Source: Oceanobacillus sp. Castelsardo
GTDB taxonomy: Bacteria > Bacillota > Bacilli > Bacillales > Amphibacillaceae
DNA: 64,000 nucleotides
Reading direction: 5' to 3'
Assembly (NCBI RefSeq): GCF_001659985.1
Contig: NZ_LYCS01000002.1
Coordinates: 62,001 to 126,000 of the forward strand
Positions 1-9,167 of the stretch are shown piece after piece (positions within the stretch are counted from its first letter, which is position 1; every line of letters begins with the position of its first letter). Under the pieces are notes generated by a model. The model did not search any database. It saw nothing but the letters and a program-made list of their open reading frames with translations, and was not told the DNA's origin. The position numbers were made by a program, and so were the translations under genes.

Positions 1-594
1 GAGGTTTTCTCCACGCATTTTGTTAATTCCTTTAGAAACAACCTTCAATGCATCAATATCTAGTCCAGAGTCAATTTCATCAAGAATTGCGATTTCAGGT
101 TTTAATTGCATCAATTGAAGGATTTCATTACGTTTTTTCTCTCCACCAGAGAATCCTTCGTTTAAGTATCTAGTAGCCATGTTTTGATCAATTTCTAAGA
201 AGTTTAAATCTTTATCCAACTCTTTAATGAACTTCATTAAAGGGACTTCATTTCCTTCTTCACGACGAGCATTAATTGCAGAACGTAAGAAATCAGAAGT
301 AGTAACCCCAGTTATTTCACTTGGATACTGCATAGCTAAGAAAAGACCTGCACGTGCACGTTCATCTACTTCCATTTCTAATACATCTTCTCCATCAAGA
401 GTGATACTACCTTCCGTAACTTCATACTTTGGATGCCCCATGATTGCAGATGCAAGTGTTGATTTACCTGTACCATTCGGCCCCATGATTGCGTGAAATT
501 CTCCACCTTTTATAGTAAGGTCTACACCTTTTAAAATCTCTTTTCCTTCAATTTCAACGTGTAGATTTTTGATTTCTAAAACTGATCCTGCCAT
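1..594 (-). CDS. sufC: Fe-S cluster assembly ATPase SufC (C-terminus beyond the window edge)
   Basis: The reading frame opens with an ATG at 594-592 and runs off the left edge, giving 198 residues of a protein normally near 260. The start is preceded by a GGAGG ribosome-binding site. The Walker A segment GPNGTGKST, the EGFSGGEKKRNE signature and the Walker B run AILDEIDSGLD are all visible; SGGEKKRNE is characteristic of SufC. SufC is the cytosolic ATPase of the SufBCD scaffold that builds Fe-S clusters. In Bacillus sufC heads sufCDSUB, so the rest of that operon should lie to the left. Identification is firm; only the C-terminal part is unseen. Confidence 0.95.
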   Translation of the reverse strand, partial: MAGSVLEIKNLHVEIEGKEILKGVDLTIKGGEFHAIMGPNGTGKSTLASAIMGHPKYEVTEGSITLDGEDVLEMEVDERARAGLFLAMQYPSEITGVTTSDFLRSAINARREEGNEVPLMKFIKELDKDLNFLEIDQNMATRYLNEGFSGGEKKRNEILQLMQLKPEIAILDEIDSGLDIDALKVVSKGINKMRGENL

Positions 595-832
595 AATTTA
601 TACCTCCAAAGATTGATATTTTAACTATGTTGAAATGAATGTTAATCCATTCTCAATCTATTCTCATTACAATCTTAAAGCATTTCCAATTAATAATCAA
701 CTTATTAACTAGTAGACTCTAGAATATAGGTTTTATAAGGAAAAAGCAAAAATTACAACTCCAAATGTAGGATTGCTTCCATATTTTTCATAGCTATTTT
801 TTTGGAAGTTTTGCTTTGTTTTTTTATACTAA

Positions 833-867
833 AAAAATGCCGGCACATTAAAAGTACCAGCATTTTT
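833..867 (-). terminator. Rho-independent terminator after the small minus-strand ORF
   Basis: A 14-bp stem (833-846 with 854-867) carries two G-U pairs when read on the minus strand and ends in a run of T. It sits just past the stop of the 56-aa ORF at 872-1042 and in front of sufC. Confidence 0.6.
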
Positions 868-871
868 CAAT

Positions 872-1042
872 TTATTTATGAATGTGAGATGTAGCCTCTG
901 CAACAATTTTTTTACTCAATGCGTAATCTTGTTCACGTCGTCTCTCCACTTTCATACGATTGGAGAGTTTTCTTTCATATTCAGAATAATTCATCCTATG
1001 GGATTGTTCCATGGCTTTTTCCATTTCATGCGTATACTTCAT
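872..1042 (-). CDS. small charged hypothetical protein, 56 aa
   Basis: A short frame starts MKYTHEMEKAMEQ and ends EATSHIHK. It is rich in Lys, Arg, Glu and Met, has no signal peptide or membrane segment, and looks helical. An AAAGGATGAT stretch lies about 14 bases before the ATG, a slightly long spacing for a ribosome-binding site. A good terminator follows directly, which supports a real transcript. It lies between metQ and sufC, transcribed in the same direction. I do not recognise the family, and a function cannot be proposed. Confidence 0.5.
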   Translation of the reverse strand: MKYTHEMEKAMEQSHRMNYSEYERKLSNRMKVERRREQDYALSKKIVAEATSHIHK

Positions 1043-1215
1043 AGTATAACTTAATCATCCTTTCAAAAGGTATAGAATAATTTTAGCACTTGGTGTTTTA
1101 TCTTACAATATGGAATTTAAAGGATAAATCTAGATTATTGAACATAAAACACTTTTCATTCATATATTGATTAAGTTATACAAAATTTCTTCATAATCCT
1201 TTTAAATACTCCAGT

Positions 1216-2049
1216 TTATTTGTTATCTTGTCCGACTGGAACCACTGCACCTTCATATTTTTCTAAAATAAAGTTTTGAATCTCTTCTGAATGAAGAACT
1301 TCCACTAATTTCTTAATTGCTTCATTATCTTTATCTTCAGAACGAACAGCAACTACGTTCACATATGGTGAATTTTCATCTTCAATAAATAATGCATCCT
1401 CTAATGGGTTTAATCCTGCTTCAATTGCATAGTTTGTGTTAATTGCTACTAAAGTATCTGCTTCTGATTCATACATTTCTGGTAATAATCCTGCATCCAC
1501 ATCAGCCGAAAATGTAAAATTATGAGGATTATCCACTATATCATCTACCGTTGCTTCAGCTTTTTTTACATTTTCATCTAATGTAATTAAACCTTGTGCC
1601 TCGAACAACGCAAGGATACGACCATGGTCAGCAATAGATCGACTGATAATTACTTCTGCGCCATCAGGAATTTCTTCTTCGCTCTTAATATTTTTAGAAT
1701 AAATCCCCATTGGTTCTACATGAATTCCATCAATATAATCTAAATCATAGCCGGTTTTTTCAACAGTTTCCTCTAGATAGGGAATATGTTGGAAATAGTT
1801 TGCATCTAACTCTCCACTTTCTAGATCATCATTTGGTAAAATATAATCTTGATATTGTTCTATATTTAATGTAATTCCTTCTTCTTCTAACAACGGTTTT
1901 GCCTCTTGCAAAATTTCAGCGTGTGGAGTACTAGAAGCCCCAATTGTGATTTCATTTTTTGACTCATCATTTGATGATCCACCACAAGCAGTTAATACTA
2001 CGGTGAATAGCAGGACTACTAATGATCCAATAATTTTTTTCATGTTCAT
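1216..2049 (-). CDS. metQ: Methionine ABC transporter substrate-binding lipoprotein MetQ
   Basis: A 277-aa NlpA/MetQ-family protein. The N-terminus has a lipoprotein signal peptide ending in the lipobox LTAC at about residues 19-22, so the mature protein is anchored on the outer face of the membrane. The body starts EITIGASSTPHAEIL, typical of the NLPA fold. It is the last gene of a minus-strand operon metN-metP-metQ, 32 bp after metP. The SAM riboswitch upstream of metN makes methionine the likely substrate (D- or L-Met, perhaps the sulfoxide). In B. subtilis the equivalent is metQ (yusA). Confidence 0.93.
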   Translation of the reverse strand: MNMKKIIGSLVVLLFTVVLTACGGSSNDESKNEITIGASSTPHAEILQEAKPLLEEEGITLNIEQYQDYILPNDDLESGELDANYFQHIPYLEETVEKTGYDLDYIDGIHVEPMGIYSKNIKSEEEIPDGAEVIISRSIADHGRILALFEAQGLITLDENVKKAEATVDDIVDNPHNFTFSADVDAGLLPEMYESEADTLVAINTNYAIEAGLNPLEDALFIEDENSPYVNVVAVRSEDKDNEAIKKLVEVLHSEEIQNFILEKYEGAVVPVGQDNK

Positions 2050-2081
2050 TCTCTCCTTCTATTATTTATGCTAATGCTTGT

Positions 2082-2738
2082 CTATCTTTTATCCATTTTA
2101 TTAGAGATAAAGTCTCCGATAAATTGGAAAATAAAAACGATAATTAAAATAAGGACGGTACATAGTAAAACAACATCAAATTGCCTTCTTTGGAATCCAT
2201 AAAAATAAGCATAGTCCCCAAGTCCCCCGGCACCAATCACACCTGCCATTGCTGTGTATCCTATTAAGGCAATAGCAGTTACGGTTAATCCTGAAACTAA
2301 CGCCGGTTTTGATTCAGGTATTAGCACTTTAAATATAATCGTACTTGTTTTTGCCCCCATAGATTTCGCTGCTTCAATTACCCCTTTATCTACTTCACGA
2401 AAAGCAATTTCAGCTAATCTGGCATAAAAAGGTGCCGATCCAATGATTAAAGCCGGTAGAGCAGCTGAAGGCCCCCGAATCGTTCCTATAAGAAAATTAG
2501 TAAATGGGAAGAGTAAAAGAATTAAAATGATAAATGGTATAGCCCTAAAAATGTTTACAATACTCGCAACAATAACGTTTAAAATTGTATTTTCCCAAAT
2601 CCCATCTTTTGATGTTAAGTATAAAAGTAAACCAAGGATAATACCTATAATTGCTGTACCAATAAGTGCAATAATGGTCATATAAAATGTCTCATAAGTT
2701 GCAAACCATATATCTTCCATTTTTATATTAGTTAGCAT
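2082..2738 (-). CDS. metP: Methionine ABC transporter permease MetP (MetI family)
   Basis: A 218-aa integral membrane protein with about five or six hydrophobic segments and the BPD permease loop around EAAKSMGAKTSTIIFKVLIP (EAA motif), which docks on the ATPase. Its start overlaps the 3' end of metN by 11 bp, so translation is probably coupled. Length and gene order match MetP/MetI of the methionine uptake family. It is the membrane channel working with MetN and MetQ. Confidence 0.93.
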   Translation of the reverse strand: MLTNIKMEDIWFATYETFYMTIIALIGTAIIGIILGLLLYLTSKDGIWENTILNVIVASIVNIFRAIPFIILILLLFPFTNFLIGTIRGPSAALPALIIGSAPFYARLAEIAFREVDKGVIEAAKSMGAKTSTIIFKVLIPESKPALVSGLTVTAIALIGYTAMAGVIGAGGLGDYAYFYGFQRRQFDVVLLCTVLILIIVFIFQFIGDFISNKMDKR

Positions 2739-3768
2739 TACGTATAACCTCCACTTCTACTGAGGTTTCATTGCGAATAAATTCAACTGCATTACTGATT
2801 TCTTTATCGTTACCTATAAATTGCGTAATTAATGTTCCAAATCCACCAGTTTGTGTTTGCGTAATTTTCCCTTGCAAAATATTAATATCTATTGGAAATT
2901 TTTTAGCCAATTGACTAATCAAGGTATGATTAGTAGATTCTCCGATAAATCGCAACCGTAAAAGAATACCATCATGATTAACGTTATTTAACAGATTCTC
3001 AATGTCTTCTGTTCCATCTTCAGAACCTGGCTCCATTAACTGTGCTACGAATTTTTTCGTAACGTTTTTTTTAGGATGGGAGAAAAGATCAAGGACGTTA
3101 CCTTGTTCCACGATTTTCCCTTTTTCCATTACGGCAACCCTATTACAGATTTTACGAATAACATTCATTTCATGGGTAATCAAAATGACTGTCAAACCTA
3201 GTTTCTTGTTAATATCAACTAATAAATCCAAAATAGCGTTCGTTGTTTCCGGGTCGAGTGCTGATGTTGCTTCATCACAAAGTAAAACTTTGGGGTTGTT
3301 TGCTAATGCACGCGCTATCCCAACACGTTGTTTCTGACCTCCACTTAATTGTGAAGGATATGCTTTTTCTCTACCAGATAACCCTACTAAGTCAATTAAC
3401 TCTTGAACCTTTTTTACTCTTTTCTCTTTTGTAACGCCTGCAATTTCAAGTGGAAAAGAGATATTATCTTCAACAGTACGCGACCATAACAAATTGAAGT
3501 GCTGGAAAATCATCCCAATTTCCTTTCGCGCAGCGCGTAGCTCATTCTTTGTTAATGAGGTGATTTCTTGTTTGTCAATAATAATATTTCCTGCAGTTGG
3601 TTCCTCTAGACGATTTAATAGGCGTATGAATGTACTTTTTCCAGCACCACTGTAGCCTATGACTCCAAAAATCTCACCATTCTCTATATCAAGGGTCAAA
3701 TCATCTACCGCTGTTAATTTCTTATTGTCTGATGTATAAACCTTACGTAACCCTTTAATCGAAATCAA
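2728..3768 (-). CDS. metN: Methionine ABC transporter ATP-binding protein MetN
   Basis: A 346-aa ABC ATPase. Walker A GYSGAGKST lies near residue 40, the Q-loop at GMIFQHFNLL, the signature LSGGQKQR, and Walker B VLLCDEATSALD. The last ~80 residues form a NIL domain, the ligand-sensing regulatory domain seen in MetN that lets cytoplasmic methionine shut the transporter down. It is the first gene of metNPQ, directly downstream of a SAM riboswitch with terminator. Confidence 0.95.
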   Translation of the reverse strand: MISIKGLRKVYTSDNKKLTAVDDLTLDIENGEIFGVIGYSGAGKSTFIRLLNRLEEPTAGNIIIDKQEITSLTKNELRAARKEIGMIFQHFNLLWSRTVEDNISFPLEIAGVTKEKRVKKVQELIDLVGLSGREKAYPSQLSGGQKQRVGIARALANNPKVLLCDEATSALDPETTNAILDLLVDINKKLGLTVILITHEMNVIRKICNRVAVMEKGKIVEQGNVLDLFSHPKKNVTKKFVAQLMEPGSEDGTEDIENLLNNVNHDGILLRLRFIGESTNHTLISQLAKKFPIDINILQGKITQTQTGGFGTLITQFIGNDKEISNAVEFIRNETSVEVEVIRNAN

Positions 3769-3822
3769 AATGATTCCTCCTTAACTAAGCCTTAAAATCC
3801 CTTTTAGTATATAACATTTAAT

Positions 3823-3998
3823 AAAATAAAAACGTCTTTCTGAACATGAGAACAGAAAGACGCTTACTATGTCATTCCATTCTCTCATCTTTCAAAGCGA
3901 TAAAGCTTTGCAGGAATTAGCACCTTTTTCAAACAACATTGTTTGAAGGTTGCCGCGGTTTCTTCAGGCCTTGTCCCTCCACCGCTCTTGATAAGAGA
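3823..3998 (-). promoter_or_regulatory. SAM-I (S-box) riboswitch with intrinsic terminator, controlling metNPQ
   Basis: Read on the minus strand, the aptamer begins CTCTTATCAAGAGCGGTGGA and contains the conserved blocks GAGGGA, GAAACC, GGCAACC and GGTGCTAATTCCTGC, closing with GAAAGATGAGAG at 3881-3892. A terminator follows: stem 3833-3842 paired with 3853-3862, then a T-rich tail. By family knowledge, SAM binding stabilises the aptamer and lets the terminator form, so the importer is off when SAM is plentiful. Confidence 0.95.
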
Positions 3999-4122
3999 TT
4001 GATAGCTTACTAGTATAATCTTAAATTCATAATAGCACTATATTCCTAGGCTTGTCAATAACGAACGCAAAAGTTGCATAATATCGAACAAAAAAATAAA
4101 ACCGGCTTTTGCCGATTCCACT

Positions 4123-4446
4123 TTAGTTGTTTACAAATAACTCCGGCTTATATTGTACTAAATAACTATAAATATTTCCTATAGACTTAAAAGCATAGAT
4201 TTTCTCTTTTATTTCATTGTCTTCTTTAATAAGTAAACACGGAACACTTTCAATCTTGTTATCATGCATAAATTCTGAAAAATACGATGCATTCATTTCA
4301 TAAAAAATGGTCTCTTTATGAACAGATTCAATTTTTTCTAACATCGTTCTTGCTACACTACATGTTCCACAAAAAGGGGTATAAATATATAATAGATACC
4401 TTTCTTCTTTTAATGCTTGTTCTGTTATTTCTTGCAATGAAACCAC
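4123..4446 (-). CDS. yusE: Thioredoxin-like protein YusE
   Basis: A 107-aa single-domain thioredoxin-fold protein with a CGTC redox motif at about residues 26-29 (PFCGTCSVA) and a cis-proline region ESVPCLLI. It is short and cytosolic with no signal peptide. Position between the metNPQ leader and a Toprim protein matches yusE in B. subtilis. The partner and substrate are unknown; the CxxC motif suggests a thiol-disulfide role. Confidence 0.8.
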   Translation of the reverse strand: MVSLQEITEQALKEERYLLYIYTPFCGTCSVARTMLEKIESVHKETIFYEMNASYFSEFMHDNKIESVPCLLIKEDNEIKEKIYAFKSIGNIYSYLVQYKPELFVNN

Positions 4447-4486
4447 CCTACATTGATTAAATTGAACGAATAATCATTCAGAATCT

Positions 4487-4846
4487 TTAAATTAAGAATA
4501 GTGGATTTACTGAGAAATGTTTACCTACCAGCGCAGTTGCAAGGATGTGTTCTGGTGTAGTTGCAACTTCCCTATATTCACTACTGACGTAAATATGATC
4601 AGCATGCGGTAGTTCACGCGCAAGCTGCTTCCTGAGCTTGATTCCTGAACGGTCTTCATCCACTAAAATAAAAACATCTCTATCATCTAGTTGATACATT
4701 TCTAACATCTCGTCAAATCGCTCCACTCCTAGTGTACCGTTTGTACAGACAATGGTTACATCGTCATTGATAACTTTTTCGATTTGACGTTTATCTGTCA
4801 ACCCTTCTACAATGATTACTTTTTCTGAATCAGACGTTATCATCAC
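4487..4846 (-). CDS. yusF: Toprim-domain protein YusF
   Basis: A 119-aa protein that is essentially one Toprim domain: the conserved Glu is in VIIVEGLTDKRQIE and the DxD in FILVDEDRSGIKLRK. Toprim domains occur in primases, topoisomerases and small RNase M5-like nucleases. Stand-alone proteins of this size are common in Bacillaceae, with uncharacterised function. It is 40 bp upstream of yusE and likely co-transcribed with it. Synteny with B. subtilis yusF supports the name. Confidence 0.75.
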   Translation of the reverse strand: MMITSDSEKVIIVEGLTDKRQIEKVINDDVTIVCTNGTLGVERFDEMLEMYQLDDRDVFILVDEDRSGIKLRKQLARELPHADHIYVSSEYREVATTPEHILATALVGKHFSVNPLFLI

Positions 4847-4918
4847 ACAGCACTCCCCATGTAAGCAAGTAAGATGCTCGTTATAAGTATTCTGTTTACA
4901 TAAGTATATGATAAAATG

Positions 4919-4961
4919 ATGGCTAACTATACGCTTTTTAGAATAAATGTACGTTAGCCAT
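4919..4961 (-). terminator. Possible terminator hairpin after gcvH
   Basis: A 9-bp perfect inverted repeat (ATGGCTAAC at 4919-4927, GTTAGCCAT at 4953-4961) with a 25-nt loop lies between gcvH and yusF. The T tract on the minus strand is weak, so this may be a structured leader instead. Confidence 0.35.
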
Positions 4962-5090
4962 GGTTTTTAACTTTAAGAGCATGGTTAAAAAGCCCGATAA
5001 AAATGACATTTCAGTACTAGGACCTTCTACTAGATACGAATTAAAGGAAGCCGACTCTGTCCTTTTTATCTTCCTTTTTGTACACGCGCT

Positions 5091-5471
5091 TTAATCTTCT
5101 ATTAATTCCCCATATTCACTTGGATTCAACAATGATTCAAGTTCAGACTCATTATATGGTTCTACTACAACCATCCATGCTTTATCGAATGGAGATTCAT
5201 TCACAAATTCCGGATGGTCTTCTAATTCTTCATTTATTTCAACTACTTTTCCGCTTATTGGAGCGTATAATTCAGACACCGTTTTAACCGATTCAACACT
5301 ACCAAATGGCTCATCTAACTTAAGTTCATCCCCCACTTCAGGTAGTTCCACAAATACAATATCTCCTAGTTCATCTTGTGAAAAGTCCGTAATCCCAATG
5401 CGTACATTAGCACCTTCTTTTTTCACCCATTCATGCTCTTTTGAATATAATAAATCTTTCGGTAAACTCAA
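5091..5471 (-). CDS. gcvH: Glycine cleavage system H protein
   Basis: A 126-aa lipoyl-domain protein of the normal length for GcvH. The lipoate-bearing lysine sits in [11 protein letters not shown]. The N-terminus [14 protein letters not shown] and the segment [21 protein letters not shown] are diagnostic. GcvH shuttles the aminomethyl group between the P, T and L proteins of glycine cleavage and also serves as a lipoyl relay in Bacillus. No gcvT or gcvP lies nearby, which is also the case in B. subtilis. It has its own ribosome-binding site (GGAGG). Confidence 0.96.
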   Translation of the reverse strand: MSLPKDLLYSKEHEWVKKEGANVRIGITDFSQDELGDIVFVELPEVGDELKLDEPFGSVESVKTVSELYAPISGKVVEINEELEDHPEFVNESPFDKAWMVVVEPYNESELESLLNPSEYGELIED

Positions 5472-5534
5472 AATCTATCCCTCCAAATGTTCGTATAAAT
5501 CATATTTCTTATAAAGAAACTTATGTTATCACGT

Positions 5535-5658
5535 CTTTACTGGCTGTAAGACCCCCACTACAAGAATTCGGGTTAAAACAAGAATCTAAGTGGGGACAAC
5601 AGCCAGTAGATCCCTGATAAGTTCAACTAACATTCAGCCCGCTGAATGTTAGTTGAAC
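5535..5658. repeat. Dispersed structured repeat with 18-bp perfect inverted repeat (copy 1)
   Basis: This stretch has two nested inverted repeats. ACTGGCTGT near 5540 pairs with ACAGCCAGT near 5600. GTTCAACTAACATTCAGC at 5621-5638 pairs perfectly with 5641-5658. The reverse complement of 42051-42116 shares the ordered blocks ACAGCCAGTA, CC.GAT and GTTCAACTAACA, so this is one member of a dispersed family. It lies between gcvH and yusI. Confidence 0.65.
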
Positions 5659-5659
5659 T

Positions 5660-6016
5660 TTACAACCATTTTTCTGTAAATATGTCTTCTTTAAATCCTA
5701 CTGTTACTTTATTTCCATCTGTAACAATAGGACGTTTAATAAGCATACCATCTGAGGATAAAATTTCTGCCATTTCCTCTTTTGACGCATCCTTAATCTT
5801 TTCTTTTATGTTTAATTCTCTATATTTTTTTCCACTCGTATTAAAGAATTTTTTTGCTGGTAATTCGCTCTTTTCTATTAGATTTAATAATTCCTCTTTT
5901 GTAGGTGTTTCTTCTACAATATGAATTGCTCTATATTCTATTTGGTTATCTTCTAACCACTTTTTTGCTTTTTTGCATGTTCCACAGTTTGGATACCAAT
6001 AAAAGGTTAACGCCAT
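5660..6016 (-). CDS. yusI: ArsC/Spx-family protein YusI
   Basis: A 118-aa thioredoxin-fold protein of the ArsC/Spx/YffB family. It has an N-terminal CGTC motif (YWYPNCGTCKKAKKWL) and the family's typical C-terminal IKRPIV segment. A frame nine codons longer is open, but the ATG at 6016 has an AGGAGTG ribosome-binding site and matches the usual start, so I chose it. It lies between gcvH and the fad operon as in B. subtilis. It may be a reductase or a redox sensor; an RNA-polymerase-binding role like Spx is not shown by the sequence. Confidence 0.8.
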   Translation of the reverse strand: MALTFYWYPNCGTCKKAKKWLEDNQIEYRAIHIVEETPTKEELLNLIEKSELPAKKFFNTSGKKYRELNIKEKIKDASKEEMAEILSSDGMLIKRPIVTDGNKVTVGFKEDIFTEKWL

Positions 6017-6106
6017 TATGTACACTCCTAACTCAATGATCATTTCCTTCTATTTTATCATGTTTTCTAGGCAAATACACTTTAGTTTGACTATGCCGAA
6101 AAACAT

Positions 6107-6150
6107 AAAAAGATATGATTCCCATTAGTATTCGAGAATCACATCTTTTT
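6107..6150. terminator. Bidirectional terminator after fadE
   Basis: The stem AAAGATATGATTC (6109-6121) pairs with GAATCACATCTTT (6136-6148) with one mismatch. T runs follow it on both strands, so it can end the fad transcript. Confidence 0.65.
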
Positions 6151-6157
6151 TTAATAA

Positions 6158-7942
6158 TTAAACTATATATTTTTCTTCATCAATAATTTCAGCTGCAATT
6201 TCGCGTTTTTTCTTTACGACGTTAACTGGTGTATGTCGAGTTAATTTACGTAAGGAGGATAACAACATACGTAATGTATCTCCTTCTTCAACAGTGATAA
6301 TCGTTTCTTTCGCATCGGCTTCCATACGATTAAATGCTTCCTGTACGTACACTTGCGTATATAGGAGTTTTTGTTTATTCGCTGCTTCCCCAGATTTATT
6401 TATGGCTTTTTCTGTCCGTAGAATAGCCGCCTCCATATTATAGACCTCAGAAACCATATCAGCTAAGTTCACAAGAATTTCCTGTTCAAACTCAATTTTT
6501 TGCTCATATTTCTGAACCGCTAAACCTGCAGCAAACAGTACCATTTTTTTCGCATTTTTAAGTAAGTATTTTTCTTGTTCTAGTGTACCAGCACCAACTT
6601 GTTCAGGCATCTTCATCACTAATTCTTCTTGCAGATCTTGAGCTTGTTGCATTAAAGGCAATTCGCCTTTCATTGCCTTCTTTAATAAAGTCCCGGGAAC
6701 AATCAATCGGTTAATTTCATTTGTTCCTTCAAAAATTCGATTAATTCTTGAATCACGGTACATTCTTTCCACAGCATATTCTTGTATAAATCCATTTCCA
6801 CCATGTAATTGAACTGCTTCATCTACTACATAATCCAAGGCTTCTGTTGCCGTAAATTTATTTAATGAACATTCTATTTGATATTCTGCAATTGCTGCAG
6901 CTACCTCTCTTCCATCTTTTAATTGCTCATCTGTTAAAGCTCCCATTCTTTGTTCGAATAACCCAACTGTACGATAGACAGCACTTTCGTTTGCATAGGT
7001 TTTCGCAGCCATTGTAGCCAGTTTTTCTTTTGTTAGAGTGAAACTAGAAATCTTCGTATTAAATTGCTTACGTTCATTTACATATTTCACACTAGCTTCA
7101 AGCGCGTCCTTAGCCCCACCAATTCCACCGATAGCTAATTTATATCTTCCAACATTTAGAATGTTAAAAGCTATTTTATGACCTTTTCCTTTTTCACCTA
7201 AAAGGTTTTCGACCGGGACGGGTGCGTCATCTAAAATTAACGTTCGTGTAGAGGAAGATTTAATTCCCATCTTCTTCTCTTCTACTCCAGTAGAAACTCC
7301 TGGATAGTCTCGTTCAACGATAAATGCACTAAAGTGTTCCCCATCAATTTTGGCATAGACTACAAATATATCAGCAAAAGCAGAGTTCGTAATAAATTGT
7401 TTCTCTCCGTTTAATATATAATGAGTTCCAGCTTCATTTAAAACTGCTGTCGTTTTCGCCCCTAAGGCATCCGATCCAGATGTAGATTCGGTTAACGCAT
7501 ATGCAGCTATTAATTCACCCGTTGCCAGTTTTGGTAAGTATTTTGTTTTTTGTTCCTCATTTCCAAAAAATACTATTGGTAGAGAACCGATCCCTACATG
7601 TGCCCCATAAGAAAGGGAGAATCCTCCAGCTCTTGAGAATTCTTCTGTTATTAAAGCGGAACTTGTTTTATCTAAACCAAGTCCACCATATTCTTCAGGG
7701 ACATCAGCTCCTAATAGTCCTAATTCTCCGGCTTTTTTAAGAAGTTCCTTATTTAAATCGAAGTTCTGATTTTCTAACTCCTCTATATTTGGTAATACCT
7801 CTTTATCAATGAAATCATGTGTTGTTTTAGCAATCATATTTTGTTCGTCTGAAAAGTCCTCTGGTGTTAGAATATCCTCATATGTTATATCTTCCGTTAA
7901 AAATGCTCCACCTTTAAATAATTTTGCTTTTGTTTCACTCAT
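6158..7942 (-). CDS. fadE: Acyl-CoA dehydrogenase FadE
   Basis: A 594-aa flavoprotein for the first step of beta-oxidation, oxidising acyl-CoA to enoyl-CoA. The acyl-CoA dehydrogenase core fills residues ~30-420: flavin-binding YALTESTSGSDA, and the catalytic glutamate region YRDSRINRIFEGTNEINR. About 170 further C-terminal residues form the helical extension typical of long-chain FadE/YusJ proteins. It is the last gene of the fadN-fadA-fadE operon, 35 bp after fadA, and would be repressed with it by FadR. Confidence 0.93.
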   Translation of the reverse strand: MSETKAKLFKGGAFLTEDITYEDILTPEDFSDEQNMIAKTTHDFIDKEVLPNIEELENQNFDLNKELLKKAGELGLLGADVPEEYGGLGLDKTSSALITEEFSRAGGFSLSYGAHVGIGSLPIVFFGNEEQKTKYLPKLATGELIAAYALTESTSGSDALGAKTTAVLNEAGTHYILNGEKQFITNSAFADIFVVYAKIDGEHFSAFIVERDYPGVSTGVEEKKMGIKSSSTRTLILDDAPVPVENLLGEKGKGHKIAFNILNVGRYKLAIGGIGGAKDALEASVKYVNERKQFNTKISSFTLTKEKLATMAAKTYANESAVYRTVGLFEQRMGALTDEQLKDGREVAAAIAEYQIECSLNKFTATEALDYVVDEAVQLHGGNGFIQEYAVERMYRDSRINRIFEGTNEINRLIVPGTLLKKAMKGELPLMQQAQDLQEELVMKMPEQVGAGTLEQEKYLLKNAKKMVLFAAGLAVQKYEQKIEFEQEILVNLADMVSEVYNMEAAILRTEKAINKSGEAANKQKLLYTQVYVQEAFNRMEADAKETIITVEEGDTLRMLLSSLRKLTRHTPVNVVKKKREIAAEIIDEEKYIV

Positions 7943-7977
7943 TTATTCCTCTTCCTTTCTTCAATAGATTACTAGTT

Positions 7978-9153
7978 TTATATAAGTTCAAAGACACCAG
8001 CTGCTCCCATACCTCCACCAATACACATCGTAACAACACCAAATTGAACGTTTCTACGTTTCATTTCATTCATTAAGGTTAGGGTTAATTTTGTACCAGT
8101 ACAGCCGAGTGGGTGTCCAAGTGCAATTGCCCCGCCATTGACATTAACTTTATTACTATCTAAATCCAAAGCATGGATAACGCGTACTGCTTGCGCTGCA
8201 AATGCTTCATTTAATTCAAATAGACCAATATCAGATAATTCCAATCCTGCAATTTTTAATGCTTTTGGAATAGCTGCTACAGGCCCAACCCCCATAATTT
8301 CAGGTTCAACCCCTGCAACAGCAAAAGAACGGAATTTAACAATTGGAGTTAACCCAATTGAGTTCGCCTTTTCCCGTTCCATTACTAAAACAGAAGCAGC
8401 TCCATCACTCATTTGTGAAGAATTACCAGCTGTTACTGTCCCTTTATTTTTAAAAGCTGGACGTAACTTGGATAACACTTCAACACTTGTTCCCAATCGC
8501 ACTCCTTCATCCATTTTTAACGTGAAGGATTTTTCATCTATTTGGTTGTTTTTTCCTATAACACGTTCTTTTACGTCAACAGGAACAATTTCATCTGTAA
8601 AACGTCCCTCTTGAATAGCTTTAGCAGCACGTTCATGACTTTTTGCTGCAAACTCATCTTGTTCAGTTCTAGAGATACCAAAACGACTTGCAACTTCTTC
8701 AGCAGTATGCCCCATACTCATGTAATACCCTGGGGCATCCTCAACTAATTTTACATTCGGCTTAATCACATGTCCGCCCATTGGAATTAAGCTCATTGAT
8801 TCTGCTCCACCAGCTATAATCGTATCACTCGAACCGACCATTATTCTTTCCGCAGCATAAGCAATAGACTGTAAACCAGAGGAACAATAACGATTAATTG
8901 TTACTCCGGGAACATCATGCCTTAAGCCTGCCAACCCAGCCACATTACGAGCCATATTCATACCTTGTTCCGCTTCGGGCATGGCACAACCAATAATGAC
9001 ATCATCAATATTTCCGTCATAATCTTCAGCACGTTTTAATGTCTCTTTAATTGTCAATGCCGCTAAATCATCAGGCCTTGTATTAGATAAGGAACCTTTA
9101 AATGCTTTACCTACTGGGGTTCTTGCCCCTGAAACGATAACAGCCTCTTTCAT
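7978..9153 (-). CDS. fadA: Acetyl-CoA acyltransferase (3-ketoacyl-CoA thiolase) FadA
   Basis: A 391-aa thiolase of standard length. The nucleophilic cysteine lies in NRYCSSGLQS near residue 90. The C-terminal motifs GGAIALGHPLGCTGT and CIGGGMGAAG supply the catalytic His and second Cys. It cleaves 3-ketoacyl-CoA to acetyl-CoA plus a shortened acyl-CoA. It sits between fadN (14 bp upstream) and fadE, forming the compact Bacillus-type operon. Confidence 0.95.
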   Translation of the reverse strand: MKEAVIVSGARTPVGKAFKGSLSNTRPDDLAALTIKETLKRAEDYDGNIDDVIIGCAMPEAEQGMNMARNVAGLAGLRHDVPGVTINRYCSSGLQSIAYAAERIMVGSSDTIIAGGAESMSLIPMGGHVIKPNVKLVEDAPGYYMSMGHTAEEVASRFGISRTEQDEFAAKSHERAAKAIQEGRFTDEIVPVDVKERVIGKNNQIDEKSFTLKMDEGVRLGTSVEVLSKLRPAFKNKGTVTAGNSSQMSDGAASVLVMEREKANSIGLTPIVKFRSFAVAGVEPEIMGVGPVAAIPKALKIAGLELSDIGLFELNEAFAAQAVRVIHALDLDSNKVNVNGGAIALGHPLGCTGTKLTLTLMNEMKRRNVQFGVVTMCIGGGMGAAGVFELI

Positions 9154-9167
9154 TTTACCGCCCTCCC